A stretch of DNA of 64,000 nt from assembly GCA_945643635.1 (NCBI GenBank), contig CALZFC010000018.1, positions 5,429,001 through 5,493,000 of the forward strand. Reading direction: 5' to 3'. Of this stretch, positions 36,672 through 50,180 are shown one piece after another. The notes under the pieces are model-generated. The model did no database searches. It saw only the letters and a list, made by a program, of their open reading frames with translations, and was not told the origin of the DNA. Position numbers and translations under genes: made by a program. The DNA is from Allodiplogaster sudhausi (Eukaryota > Nematoda > Chromadorea > Rhabditida > Diplogasteridae). Every line of letters starts with the position of its first letter. Position 1 is the first letter of the stretch.

Positions 36672-38261
36672 TTAGAACTCAGAATCGGGCCTCCTCTCGA
36701 TCCACGCCTTCAATTTCGGAATTTGATGGATGCACTTAGCGTATTCGGTCACCTTAACACAGAAATCTCTATATTTTTTTTTAAATAACTAAATTTACAG
36801 TACCGCCCACCTGCCACGGGAAGCTAATTGAGCAGCGATTTTTAACGAGCCGAGTTAGATTTTAAAAAAAAGTTTCCCCTATCCCTGGCTCGTTGTCGGT
36901 ACTTTTCGAACCTCCGGGTATTTGTCGAGTCGTCCGGGTAGCAGCTTCTCCATCGTCGCCACAAACTCGGTAAGATGGAGATCAAAGTAGGAGAGCTTTG
37001 AGCCAACGATGAAACCAGAACCGTTCTCCTTCAGTTGCTTCACAATCAACGGGAAGAATGCATTGCGCGCCAGCTCGCCGTGTTCTTTCCACGCGGTGTC
37101 CTAAAAGGAAATAACGATTTGGCGCGAAATTCAAAGTAGGTTTTTGCAATGTTTTATCTCCAATGTGAATTTAAGATAAAATCACTTTCCGTTATTGGAT
37201 TGCGAACTAATGGACTCGAATCATTCTTGATATCGCGCAAGATTTTTATTTTTTAGGAAATATACTTTTTATTAACAAAATAATAATATTAGTACATAAT
37301 AACAATAAGAATGCTTTGAAGCGATCTAATGACGATTACCATTACCTTATCGCCCGGGATGACGCCGCGGAAGATGCGCGCAAACTTGGAGAACTCGCTG
37401 GTGAAGTCGACGAACTGGCCATTGAAAGCGTCGATCATCCCGGCCTCGAAGTCGTCCGAGCCGTAGAGTCCTCAATTTGGTGATAAATAGATATTTTTTT
37501 CGAAAAACTTGAGTAAACTGCTTCAATCTCAACGAATAACTAATTAAATCCGTTTTTCCGCATCTGTGTGTGAATTACTCTCTGATTCATTCATTCATAG
37601 ATATACGGCCAGAAAGGTCTAGCCAAATGATTCAAAACAGTCCTTTCGTGAATACGAAAAAATATAAATAGAAAATTGGTAGAAACGGAACAGTGAGAAT
37701 AATGATATGAGAGGTATGTAAACTGGGAAAGTGTGAGATGGAGATAGAAAGGCAGAGAAACAGGGTGATAGAGAGAGAGAGACAACCAACCAAATTGTTT
37801 GGCGAGGAAACGATTGATCGCGGGAGACTGTGGGATGACTTGTCCGTCGACTTCTAACAGAGGCAGCTTCCCGAAAGGCGTGCCTAACAGGAAGAGAACT
37901 TTCAGCCACTCTCATAGCCAGAAGAGTAACAAAAAATTAAATTATAATTTCGATGGTTAATTCAACGATATCTATGGCAACCTAGAAATCTAGAAACTAT
38001 AGAGCACGAATGTCTGGATTCGTATTTTCTTGAATACATACGTATGTATGTATAAACGCGAGTAAATACAAATAAAATGAAAGAGAATACATAGTTATGT
38101 AACAAATTAGTTATGAACAAACTCGGCTTGAGCTCCTCCCATTGCTCCTTCTCGATGCGGACGTCCTCGTATGGCTGGCCGGCGACAGCAAAGATCTGCC
38201 GCGCTGTCTCGCCGCGACCGCGACTGTTGAAGTAGATCAGCTTGTAGGACGCCGGCGCCAT
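36672..38261 (-). CDS. Sigma-class glutathione S-transferase, copy A
   Basis: Cytosolic GST that conjugates glutathione to electrophiles or isomerises prostaglandin-type substrates. Five exons in phase: 38123-38261, 37791-37883, 37346-37470, 36912-37100, 36672-36752, giving 208 aa. The N-terminal thioredoxin-fold domain reads YKLIYFNSRGRGETARQIF, with Tyr10 the likely catalytic residue. TPFGKLPLLEVDG and IPQSPAINRFLAKQFG supply glutathione contacts, including the QS pair. The helical C-domain includes FIVGSKLSYFDLHL and ends KAWIEKRP-like (IERRPDSEF). Exon sizes are identical to copy B at 41189-43654, in the same orientation, so the two are tandem duplicates. Nematodes have large families of this class. 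Confidence 0.93.
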
Positions 38262-41188
38262 ATGTAAATTAAAGTTTGAATTCGCGCGCTTTTACATTAA
38301 TAAACATATATGTATAAGCAACATTAAACATGTCAAATAAAATTACGCTCGTGTTATTCTATGAAATGGCATGAAAGTCAAAAATTAATACAGAAAAAAT
38401 ATTATATAAAAATTATGAGTGAAATGTTGCGTGAGAGCAGAAAGCGAGCTCCCTTTTATTCGCTGCACTACGGGGCATCGGCAGTTCTATGCTCACTTTT
38501 CTCCTCACTTACTGAATCTCTCTATCTCTCTTTCTCACTCTTTCTCTTTTTCTTTTCTTTCCATATTTGTCTATCACTCTCCACTCTCTCGCCCGTCTAT
38601 CTTCTCTCGCTCTTTGTTTCTTCTCTTCTACTCTCAATGCCTCTCCCCGGTGGGTGGCGAAGAAACTATAGCATTTCATCACGAACACACAGACCTGCAC
38701 CAGCACACGATGTTCATGTGCCGGAGAGCACACCCATCGAGAGAGCACGAGAAAATTAGAAAGCCCAGACGGCGCGACGAGGAAGGTGAGAAGGGAGAGA
38801 ACACGGGTAGGATGAGGAGAGAGAGAGAGAAAGAGAGAATAGAGAGAAAGTTAGAGAAAAGATAAGAAACAATAAAGATATAGCGAGTGTGTTCGAGGAC
38901 AGAAATAGCACAGAAAGAAAATTACCATTGGGAAATAAGTATGTATTTGTTGGATAGACGGGCGCAAGCAAGAGTAAGCAAAAACGATAAAATAAAATCA
39001 CAAGATGCTTTTAAATGTTAAACAAACTGTTGCTCGTTGATTTGATCAATGGAGAAGTGAAATATGTTTCGGGGATTAACTTTTACAATGTAGAAAAATG
39101 TAAAATGCATGTTTTGACACTAACTCGTAAATCTTAGTGTGTCAGACAAGGAAAGCAAAATTTGTAAATAAATTAATTTGTTATTACCGGTGAAAAGCCA
39201 ACTTTTTTAAATGAGCTTTCTACTGACCTGACCATGAGAATCTTTATCGAATATTCTACGCAAGCTGTGTTTATGCTTCAGCGATTTTGTATATTCCATA
39301 GTTTGTTAATTTACTCTATAAAAATTGTTAAATACACATGACAATGAAATTCTTTTTGAGAGAGACCCACTTCGTACATTACAATTTACAAGAAATGGCT
39401 CAAAAGTAAGACGGGTATTATTAGTGCAGCAATCTTTAAAAATAAAACATGTTCAAGTACATTCTTTATTTTTAAAGTGAGTTATGTTATCCATTCTATC
39501 ACGTTACATTACAACTTTGAATAGATTGGAGTGAAAATAGCTGTTTTCTCAAAGATGCCGTCATTCCCATCGCATTCCCTACCGCCAATCGGTTGGCACC
39601 GGGTTAGCTCTTCCCAAATAAAGCTAATTACTTTACTACTTCTAAATGTTTCAAAACTCTATGGCAGCTCTCCTCTGCGCCCTGTTGGTTTAAAAAAAAA
39701 TCAAAATATTATAGTTTGTGGATACTCCGTCGGAGCGAGACGCGAAGCGAATCCGACTGTGTCGACTTTCAGTAAAGCTGAAGCAAGCGACGATAACTTC
39801 GTCAAGCTAGAGATCAAGAAACGTTTCTCTCATTTTTTCGTAACGGAGGATATTTTGGACGGTCTAAGAATAAGCTAAATTTTTGATGTATATATATTAA
39901 GAAGAAACATGTGCATGACACGCCAGGATCTTTTGGCGTTTGGCTAATTTTGTTTTCGAGCATGGAATGAAAGGGCCATGTCATCTCCTCATTCATGGCT
40001 CGTTTAGTCGAGATTGATTCGTCGTGCTTCAGCCCTTGACTTTACATTCTTCTCATCTGCGTCATTACTTCGCTGTACCTTCTTCTTATCTATTTTATTG
40101 CTTCCAATATTCTGAAATAAATATTTGATCCCCGTTGCTTCCGTCGTTGGCAGAGGATGCAAAGATGAAAAGGTGTAACGAAGACGATTCGCTCGCCACA
40201 CGGAATAAGAAGTGGTCCCTTGAGGCTCGGCCCCCGTTCAACCTTCGCGAAGTTGTTGTCCCGTCGAAGTCGACCACTCACGTCGTCGAAGTCGACCATG
40301 CAGGCTTTTTTGAGGGATCGGACGGAACGGATTTGACAACTTTTATATGTGCTTTAATGACATGTGTTATTTGAATATATGAAAAAAATGAAGATCCAAC
40401 AGTTTTATCAAGTAATTAAAATGGTCACTCAGATGTCAGCTTCCCCGCTAATAAAAAAAAAAAAAACTCAGGAACTCTGTTATCAATGCTTAGAAAGGAG
40501 GCGCGAAGACTATAATTCTATCTTATCAGCTCAGGATGGCAGCGCGAAGTTGTGTCCGTTGCCTACACTCTCCTCAAGTGTATGCATAAATCTCTCTGCT
40601 CCCACTGATTCCGCCATTCCTAGCAAGGCTTGAAACCACCTGGAGAGGAAGGTAATCATCAATCTCACCCTTAACCCAATTTTTTTTCTTTTAATTTAGA
40701 TTCCCGATTGTGCGCTATATTCAAGCTAATCAAATTATCATTCTCTCTATATGTCAATAAACTATCGTTTCATCATTTCTAACTATAAGTTTTGATAAAT
40801 ACTGTATGATCTCGCGTCATCTCATTCAATTGTGTAGTAAATTACTGTAACAATGAGTGAATAGAACTTGTTTTATTTTCTTTTATCCACAAAATCAGTT
40901 CATAATTGCGGTCCATAAGATTCGGGAAGATCACTTGGGTAAAGGATATAAATATAAATAGTTAATGCTATGGAATGACTACTCATAAGGTCCTGAGACT
41001 TTAAGGATGCATAAAAAATCCGGAAAACAAAAATGTTTTACGATTAAACGCGATGCACACAGAACCTGGATATGGTCGGAAACCTTAAGCTAGAGCGTAC
41101 ACTCTTGCGGTTACGAAATTAATTGATTGATTCTTAATTAGGTCAAATTTTTTAATTATTCAGATTGTCATCGATTGTGCTAGAAATT
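38262..41188. other. Spacer between the two sigma GSTs
   Basis: Contains a CT-rich tract (38505-38600) and a GA-rich tract (38790-38860). Open frames at 39531-39878 and 40135-40374 on the plus strand have no splice support or similarity I recognise. The second contains a local duplication of GTCGAAGTCGACCA. No gene supported. Confidence 0.5.
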
Positions 41189-43654
41189 CTAGAAGTCAGT
41201 GACGGGCCTCTTCTCGATCCACGCCTTGACCTGCGGAATCTCCTGGATGCGCTTCGCGAACTCGACGACCTAAACAAAACGGCAGACTTTACGATCACTA
41301 ATCGGAACTTTCCAAAGGATAGAAGAGGAAGAAGTTTGAAGCGCATGCATTTCTTTGAAACAAATTGAACTTTTCAAAGCTGATATTTTTATACACACTA
41401 ATTATGACCTAAAACTATGTAGATAAATTTAGAAGGTAATAATAAATTTAATTATAAAATTATTAATAAACGAAGTAATAACTAATAAACTATGTACCTC
41501 GGGATACTTGTCCATCTTGCCCGGGAGCAGCTTGGACATCGTCGTGACATTCTCGGCGAGATGGAGATCAAAGTAGGACAGCTTCGAGCCGACTATGAAG
41601 CCCGTGCCGTTGGCCTTCAGCTGCTTCACGATCAGAGGGAAGAAGGAGTCGCGTGCCGGCTCGGCGTGCTCCTTCCACGCGGCGTCCTAGAACGGCGCGA
41701 AATTCAAATGTGTATTTTGTTTTGGCGCCAAATTCAAATGATAATTTAGTTATGCGATCCATCGACTACTGTATAGTGAACGTCATTTGAAGACAGATAG
41801 AAGAATAAAAGCAACAAATGCCAGATGCGCATTTTTCTGACACATTCCTTTATAAATATCTTTTGTGCAGAAACCTCGAAACATTTTAATGTTTCGAGGT
41901 TACATGAAAAAAAAAACTACATGAACGATAAGCAAATAAATTAATTAATTAGTTGGCAAATTAATGCCATACCTTGTCGCCCGGCTTGATGCCACGTACG
42001 ATGTACACGTACTTGGCGAACTCGGTGTGGAAGTCCTTGTACTGGTCCATGTACGCGTCAATCAGCGCCGCCTCAAAGTCGTTCGCGCCGTAGAGGCCTG
42101 AATTTCAAGTCAACTTGGCCAGCCTGACCAATTTGTTTCTCTCTGCCTAATATAAGTAAGAAACTCGGACTTTCTGAATACTGTGCAAAGTTGAGGCACG
42201 CAATTGTCGTCTCTTTCGACAATTCCCCTGCTTTTTTGAGCTCAAGAGAAAGCTATGACTAATTTGCGAGAACAGAGAAAGAAGGAAGAAAAGTGAAAGA
42301 GAGAGAGAGCAGGAGAGACTGCAGAGAAGCAGAGAAAGTCCCAACGAACCAAATTGCTTCGCGAGGAAGCGAACAATGGCCGCCGACTGCGGGATGACAT
42401 GCCCGTCGACCTCGAGAAGTGGCAGCTGCCCGAAGGGTGTTGCTGAAAGGGAGTGATTTCCGTGAGCTATTACCGTGGCTACAGTTTCAAGCTTCCAGTT
42501 TCTCTTTTTATTTCTTAACCAAGCTAGAATTTTGTTAGTTCCCAATTAATGAAGTAGCCTTGGCATACATTTTTTTTGCACAGTTTATCTCTCAAAATAT
42601 ACGCCAAATAAAGGGATAACTCTCGTTGTTTTTTTTTAAATATTCGTGCACAGTCAAGTCAAAATTTCATTCTTGATGTCGCACCATTTCGCCTCTAACA
42701 CAAGGGCGAGAGAGAGTGTGTGTGCGTTAGAGAGGCACTCTTACAATGGCCGGGTGAAAGATTGAAATAGATTGCAGGCTGGAAGTTTCGTGCTTGTTTA
42801 TGCTCGGAGCAAATTTTGAACTCAAAGTTCTGGCCGCCGCGCTCCATCGAGCCGTAAAAGGAGATTTCTCTCGACTATGCCGAGTCTGGAGCTACTGGTG
42901 TCGCGTGACTGAAAGCTTTCACTTCTTCGTCTTTTTTTTTGGAGAGCCTCGGAAGGTGGGGGCCTAGTGAGAGAATTTCCTCCCACGTATTGACATATTT
43001 CTCATTTTCACTCACTTTCATCTTTCGCTCTCTTTCTCTGTGGTTCTCTCTCTTATTCTTTCTCTATCTCTCTCTCTCTCCTTTTTCTCTTATTATTTCG
43101 TTTTCTCTCTCTCTATCTCTCTCGCCTTATCGCTGCCTAGTGTGAGGGAGGCAAAAACTTGGAGCGCGCGCAGGTGGAAGTAAGAAGGCGGGAACCCCTT
43201 CTGACAAGCAGTTTTCCTGTCATAAACAACTCTCGTGAATGAAAATGAGGGCTGAAGAATCCAGACTGCCTAAGCAATACTCCAACGTAATGAATTCAAA
43301 GGCTATCTGGTTTGCCTTTCTCCTTCACATACATACACATATACATATGTACGATTTAAAAACCCGTGTATTTTGCATTAGCAAGCAAGAAAAATGTAAT
43401 GTCAACATGCTCCTAATGTGTTTGGCAAGAAAATAAAGAGGATTGAAAAACTATAAAAGATTAAGCATATAAATAAAAACTAATAAGCCTCTACGTACAT
43501 AAAATATATACTAACTCGGCTTGAGCTTCTCCCATTGCTCCTTTTCGATGCGGACGTCTTCGTACTTTTGGCCGGCGACAGCAAACACTTGCCGCGCCGT
43601 CTCGCCAAGTCCGCGGCCGTTGAAGTAGGTGAACTTGTAGGAAGATGGCGCCAT
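41189..43654 (-). CDS. Sigma-class glutathione S-transferase, copy B
   Basis: Exons 43516-43654, 42350-42442, 41973-42097, 41498-41686 and 41189-41269 give 208 aa with exactly the exon lengths of copy A. Key motifs are YKFTYFNGRGLGETARQVF (Tyr10 catalytic), TPFGQLPLLEVDGHVIPQS, GLYGANDFEAALIDAY, FIVGSKLSYFDLHLAENV and the ending KAWIEKRPVTDF. Introns 1 and 2 are longer than in copy A and carry CT microsatellites. Clear coding conservation with diverged introns indicates an older duplication than the palindrome. Confidence 0.93.
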
Positions 43655-45788
43655 TTCTCCTCCTCAACAATGAAAATGAAAAGTAACTATTGCTTATTTG
43701 TCCAAAGTATTGCCACAAATTACTATTACTTTTTTGTCGAATGTATTGTCAGATGTTACGATTACTTCTTTGTAGAAAGTATTGATAGATTGGGAGAATA
43801 CAGAAACTCAAAACTTCTTTTTGAATGACACAAAGTATGTGATTTAGAGAGATGCGATGGTTAATTAAAGTCATAATAGATTACTGTGTTGTATTTCGTG
43901 GTACTTTAATAAAGCGGTTTTTGTTTGCATTTCGGAAAATAATAATTTTAAAAAGTGTTCCAAATGCCTTTAAAAGCAAGAATAAACTGTTTTCTGCAGA
44001 AAAATTTATTCTAGTAAGCCTGACTGCATACGATAGATGGACTACTGCAAATATGTATATTAGAATTATATTCTCAATACCGTTCTAGTAATATAAGTAG
44101 TAATAAGTAATGTAAATGTATACATAATTAACTAAATAGATATTATAATAAATAAATAAGTAAACAAATAAGTATGCTCGCCGGCTGAGAAATGCTCGGT
44201 TCGCGAGAGTGGGTAGAAGGCGAGCGGACGCTTGGATCGAGAGAGCGAGCGACGCCTTTTATTCGCTGCCGCACTGTGCATCCTCCTTCGCTCTCTCTCT
44301 CTCTTTCTCTCTCTCTCACTCTCTCCCCACTCTCTCTCACTCTCTTCTCTCTCTCTCTCTCTCTCTTCACTCTCTCTCTCTCTCTCTCTCTCTTTTCTCT
44401 CTTCTCTCTCTTTCTTCCTCTCTCTAATCTCACTCACTCATCTATTTATCTCCCTCGTTCTCTCTCTTTCTCTCTAACCTCTTTCTCTTATCTCTCTCTC
44501 TCTCTCTCCTGGTTATGGCAGAAACTTTGTCAGCACACAACACCCAGCAGGAATCCAACAACAATGCACACCACACATATACACGTGGGTACCATGCGGC
44601 GGGAGAGCACGCGATGATAAGAGAGCGCTGACGCCGCGACAGCGTCGCCTAAGACGAGAGAGCATGGAGAAAGTGGAGAGAAGAGGGATGCGAAAGAAGC
44701 AGAGACTATAAGCCAGCCCTGGCCCCTCGGTAGAAACTACACAGTGAGGCGGCCAGAAACTAGTATCGTGCACTCGAGAAAATTCCGAGTAAACCGAGAA
44801 GGAGTGGGTTTATCTTGTTTGGCGAAACTAAAGATTATCAAAATGATAAGGAAGTGATCGCACGTTGCGAAAGAGCGTGCAGACACTGATGGTTCCAGCC
44901 AGAACATTCTGCGCCTGAAAGTACTCTATAGATCTCTATGTAATTTCAATTCACAAGTGCAAAGAAGAAAAAAAGATTGCAGAAACTTTATGATTTCTGA
45001 TATCGACGCTTCTTATACATTTCTGCACTTGAAAATCAACTGAAAAGGCTAAAAAAAATTAGAGCTTCACTATGTATGCGAAATGTCAAGTTGAAAGGCA
45101 CTTCAGTGAAAGAAAAGGCTGTTTGTAATTGTAATGACGGAAGTTTGGTACTTTTTTCCCAACATATAATAAATATTAAATAAACAGCAACATATACAAT
45201 AATAAGTATGAAAATAACTATTTAAAGCTGTGAATCATTTCTCATCTCTCTATCTTGGTCCCTTATCTCGCTACATTTCGCTCGCGCCATCCATGTTGAG
45301 TCCATTCTCAATCTCTCCTTTCTTTTTCTTGATTTCTTTTCCAACTTTGTCTCGTTGTGCAAACTGATACTTGTATTATTTTGTGCATGCTCAAACGACT
45401 CACTGTCGAACTTGGCAACACAATCTCCCTTCCACATTTCTTTATCCGATCTCAAGGAAGCTGGAAAAGAAAAGCAAAAGAAACAAGGGAAGAGAAAAAA
45501 AACGAACAGAATTATTCATTTGCAATCGAATGGTCTCGCATACAAACGCCCTGCCTGCACTAGAAGCTTGTCTCTAGATCCAGGACAAGTTATAGAAGAA
45601 AACCGATAGGTCATACATTTATTTTCTCGCAACTTTTTTTTTCTCGGCTTTGTTATTTTTTATGAAGCATTTTTCAATTAATAAAAGTATCACGAAACTC
45701 AAGCGTAATTTTCTTGAATTTTCTTACCTTTTGTAGTCGTCATATGCGCTCTCTCTCACTCTCTCTCGCTCTCTCTTTCTCTCTCCTT

Positions 45789-45819
<31 letters not shown>

Positions 45820-45969
45820 TCTCTTTCTCTCTCACTCTCTCTCTCTCGCTCTCCCTCTTTCTCTCTCTCCCTTGTGTCAAGGGAAAAAGACGCAAATTCA
45901 AGACTGAGTTTTTGGTTCGTTTACGCACGACTTCGATTTTGAAGATAGACAGCCATTAAATTGAGCAAA
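43655..45969. other. Intergenic, CT-rich microsatellites
   Basis: Long (CT)n-rich tracts at 44290-44515 and 45750-45875. Between them is AT-rich DNA with no supported gene. This is the upstream side of both the sigma GST (minus) and the iGluR-type receptor (plus). Confidence 0.6.
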
Positions 45970-48900
45970 ATGCATCGATTCCTCGAATATCCGCCGATTC
46001 GACTCGTCGGCGCCTTCAACAGCGAACCCTTCTCGATGTTCACAAAGAAGTTATTTGCTCATTTACTGATTCATTTATTTAATGTTTCTCTCCTCCTATT
46101 TTCAACTACTTTTATTGCCGCTTCTCACTGCCTCTCACTTTCTCTCCCACAATTATCCTCCGTTCACTGAAGATTCTGCCAAAAGACAATAGTAAATTTC
46201 TCACATTTTTCACCCAGAACAGCTCCTGTTGGACCTTTTCAGAGAGGATATGTGTGTCATAATTTATTATTTAAAAGATTCGCAAATTGGCCAATTATTT
46301 GTTCACTTTGTATTTAAATGTTTAGAAGAAGAAAAAAACCTATCTTCAATTTTTTTTCCTTCCAAGATGCGCATATTCCTTTGATTGTCCGCGCGCGGGC
46401 ACAAATGTCGAGCTGCTCAAGATCTTCCTGCGCGTCGCGGGTCTCAACGCGACAATCCTGCCGATGGACGTCCCGCGTACGGTTGATGTCCTCGCCATGA
46501 TATTCAATGGTTATTATCAATGATAAGCTTTTAAAATAATGTTTTCTAAAAAAAAACATTTTTATTTGAAGGAAATTTTTTTTATCATGCCAAAAAGTCC
46601 TAATCATATTATAACGAGGTGAAAAAAATTGGTGTAGACTTTTAATAACTGGAATATGCAGAAGAAGAAACTGTATAAGCATTTAGAAAGTAATTAAATT
46701 CTTTTTCATGAATGTTTAGAGAAGGAAATAAGTTTTTTAAACGTCTCCCTCCAAACTCAAGTTTCAAATCTCCCGCCAAATGTTTCAGGGACTGCTGACA
46801 TGTCACTTCTCATGCAGCGTCAGACGCAAGAGCGCGCGCGTCTCTTTCATCTCACGCTACCGGTTCGGACGACTGCCTACGGCTACATCGTGCCCGTCAG
46901 CAACGACTTGCTAGAGCAGGTTTAACACTCCCCCTCCCCCCGAAGGGCCGTGAATTATCCGTAGAGGATAAAACACGGCCGATCACGAAAGAAGAGATTA
47001 TATGGTTTGGCCGTAGTACGAAACACGGCCCTCGAGGTTTTAAGCGTGGCTCAGCCCTCCATTGCACTGCGGATCAGCTACCAGCTTAAGCCACGTTTTG
47101 TGCGCGACCTTCGCGCATCGAGCTTATATGCAAATCCATAAAAAATTCTGTGAAAGATGACAAAATTTTTTTCACATTTCAACACGCAAATCAGGGAACT
47201 CTAGAATTTACGTCAGAAAAATCGAGCTTGAAGAAAGTTGAGTTAAAAGTTTTCATTTCGCGAGCAAATTTTTAAGAACTTTACTACTTTCGCAATGCTA
47301 TGTACATATCTACTGGATCTTGCAAGTAATACAACACAGGAAACAGAGAGTGAAGGAGTAGGAAAAACAGTGAGAGAGAACAAGAGAAAGAGGGAGGGAG
47401 AGAGAGAGAGGGGAGAGAGGGAGTGCGAGAGAGAGTGCGAGAGAGAGAGAGGGAGTGAGAGAGAGAGAGAGGGAGAGAGGGAGAGAGAGAGAGGGAGGGA
47501 GAGAGAGAGAAGGAGAAAGGGAGAAAGGGAGAGAGAGAGAGAAAGAGAAGAAGAGAGATGGAAGAGAGTTGCAGGAGTCGTTGCTGAACGCGCTCGCGCC
47601 CATCGTCCTGCTCCTGCTTGGCTTGTGCATTGTGCTCGTGGCAGCTGTCACTCGTCTCATCGCCGACTCGCTCTCCTCTCGCAAAGTGAAGAAGAGATTG
47701 TTATTGATTTGTTTTCTAAATTTTTTTCCAGTTTTTCTATTATTTCTTATTATGTTAAAAAAAATTTTGTCCCTTTTCCATCATTTAACTTTGTTGTCAA
47801 TTAGCTGTATCTTTAAAGAAATTACGCAAGCGCGCAACTTTCTTCGAGTACGCATGGGCGAGTTCAGGCTACGTGTTCAGGTAGTAGACTTTATCTGCTT
47901 GCATCAACGTCAAAGTTTTCTTTTTACCAAAGCGAACTAGCGTTGAATTATGCACTATCGATTATATATGCCAGGAAAAATGTTTATATACTGTTTATAT
48001 GTGTACTGTTTACATTCGTATTATCCTATTTCATCAGTAGAGTACGGTTTACACTACCATTGTTTGTATGGGAATTGTTTACATTAGTTCGGTTTTACAT
48101 AACTATTGTGTTACATGAACACAATTAACATATTCTACTGTTTACACACACACACACACGCGCAGACAAGGAGTGGCGCTGAGTCGCGAGCACTCGCTTG
48201 CGCTCCTCCTCCTCTCCGGCCCGTACATGCTAGCCATGGTCTACTTTGCGTCCGCATACGAGACGAGACTAACGAGCATTCTGTCTGCCACGCTAATTAG
48301 AGGCTACGATTTCTTCACCTTTGAACAGGTTCTGAAAGTCGCTTTATGGTTAGAAAGGATTTTTTTTCAATCAATGAGAAAGATATCACCAAATATAAGA
48401 TCGCGAGAGAAATTAAATTTTTACCCAATTTTTCTGAGTTAAAAGTAAGAAAATTGAATAGAAATGGGCGTAAAGAGAATCCGCGCTGAGCAGGCGTAGA
48501 AATTGCACGTGCGAGCATTGAACAGACGCATAAGATCATGATCTTCTTTTTTCCAATATTAGTAGTTTAATAATGTTTAATTGATGACTTAATTGAGAGA
48601 GAAATAAATCGAGATTAATTTAATTTCCCAAGCTCCTCGACCTCCTCGAAGCGGGCAGATGGCGTGTGCTCCTCTTGGACGGCGGTTACACCCTCGACGA
48701 CTTCTGCGTCGGACTCGAGCAGTGCGCGCGATCCGAGGCGCTCGAATCGAGGTATTTCTAAACATTTTTTTCTTCTTTCTTTTTTTGAAGGTGCTGTTAT
48801 TACAAAAGATAATTAACTACTTACAGACTCTAATATTTGCTTACAAAAAAAAATTAATAAAAAAGGATTATTTTTTTTAGAAATAGAGTACCAATTCACA

Positions 48901-49800
48901 GAATGCCGACTCATCCAATGACATCGTATCGCGTGCTCTTCAAAGCAAAGGAACGCACGACGCTTCTATCGACGAGAAATAACGATCTAGACAGGTGCTC
49001 AATTTAATCGATATATCTAAATCATCTTTTAAGATTTAAAAACTTAGTCAACGCAGATAAATAAAGAATTAGTAAACAAATAAGGACAGTAAAAAAGCAC
49101 GTTGGTATGAATTTTATATATAATGATTTAAGGCAAAATAGTGCCCGAAAATTTAGAGTTTTCTACCTCAACAAATCCGAGAGCGTGCTATTTGTGTCCG
49201 ACAGAATTCTTCAGCGGCAACATCTCTCCTTCGCACTCTCGAGGTCTCTGACATCTTCCATAAATTAACGATAAAAAAAAACTTTTTTTTTTTACAAATA
49301 AATTCCAATCCAAAGTTTTTCCAAACCATACCTTTTTTATATGAATGAATGCGTCATTAAAAGAAGACAGAACGAGTAAAATAATTCTTAAACATCAGAC
49401 GAATTCCGCCAAGAATTGTCGAACGGCTCAACCGAGCAATCGCTCTCGTCTACCAAGCAATCTTTGAGGTAGAATTTGTCTATTTCTTCTCTCGCTTATG
49501 AAATGTGCTGTACATTGGTGAAATGTGCAATATAACAAAACAAAATGTAAAAATGCACAAGACAAAATGTGACAGTCAAGTGACATTAAGGTTGAAAGCC
49601 GCTACGTGCCGCGGCCCATAAAGTTTCGCCGCTCTGACGGCAATCAATACGTCCTGCTGACAATGCAGCACTTTCGCTTCATTTTCAAGCTCTTTGCCGT
49701 CTTGTCAATCATTTCGATTTCGATATTTCTCGCCGAAGTAGTCGTCAAAAGGTGTAGAATTGTGCCGAGAGCTCGATTGTATATAAATCGTAGAATTTAA
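45970..49800 (+). CDS. Ionotropic receptor-type glutamate receptor (iGluR family, no amino-terminal domain)
   Basis: Ligand-gated cation channel subunit of the plasma membrane. Eleven exons in phase: 45970-46049, 46367-46509, 46789-46919, 47575-47685, 47819-47880, 48166-48328, 48633-48751, 48881-48994, 49133-49243, 49399-49468, 49591-49800. They give 437 aa. S1 includes GTNVELLKIFLRVAGLNATI and GTADMSLLMQRQTQERARLF, with Arg90 at the place of the ligand-binding arginine. M1 is about 123-148. A pore-loop region reads FEYAWASSGYVFRQG. M3 contains YFASAYETRLTSILS in place of the SYTANLAAF motif. S2 follows, and M4 is 398-418. The missing amino-terminal domain and divergent M3 point to the IR/variant iGluR group used in chemosensation (inference). 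No signal peptide is present, so a 5' exon may be missing. Confidence 0.85.
46944..47100. other. Cluster of hairpins inside the iGluR-type gene intron 3
   Basis: GGCCGTGaaTTATCC pairs with GGATAAaaCACGGCC (46945-46979). A second GGCCGT...ACGGCC pair follows at about 47021-47042. Then GCGTGGCT (47045-47052) pairs with AGCCACG (47090-47096) around a 37-base loop. No coding frame. It could be a structured RNA or a short foldback element. Confidence 0.5.
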
Positions 49801-50180
49801 CGTGTGTTTTTTTTTACGACGCCGTGAATTTATTTTGTAATTTTCGGGATTCGATCAATGTTCTTCGCCTTCCTAAACAACTAACGATAGCGTTTAAAAT
49901 AGTAACTATGATGCTTGTAGCAGTTTTATTTGCGACGAGATAAAAACATGAAATAGGCACGAGTGAGCACATACAAATGTTTTTGAAGCAAGAAAAAATT
50001 AAAATTAAAAGTGGCAAAATTAAGAATAAAATATGGCATTCGAAATTATTCAATGGCAAGAGCACGAATGAGGGAAGAAATTGCTAACTGTACTATTTAT
50101 TAAACGAATCATGAATAAAAATGGTCACGGCTGTTTGAAGGCAAAATCGTTCTAAATTTCGTCGAAAACTCATTTTCTCT
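49801..50180. other. Short convergent intergenic spacer
   Basis: 380 AT-rich bases between the stops of the iGluR-type gene (plus) and the LECT2-like gene (minus). AATAAA-like signals occur on both strands. No gene seen. Confidence 0.6.

Noticed and set aside
39531..40374. Possible third sigma GST or other gene between the GSTs
   Set aside because: No GST motifs such as GETARQ or SKLSYFD occur there on either strand.
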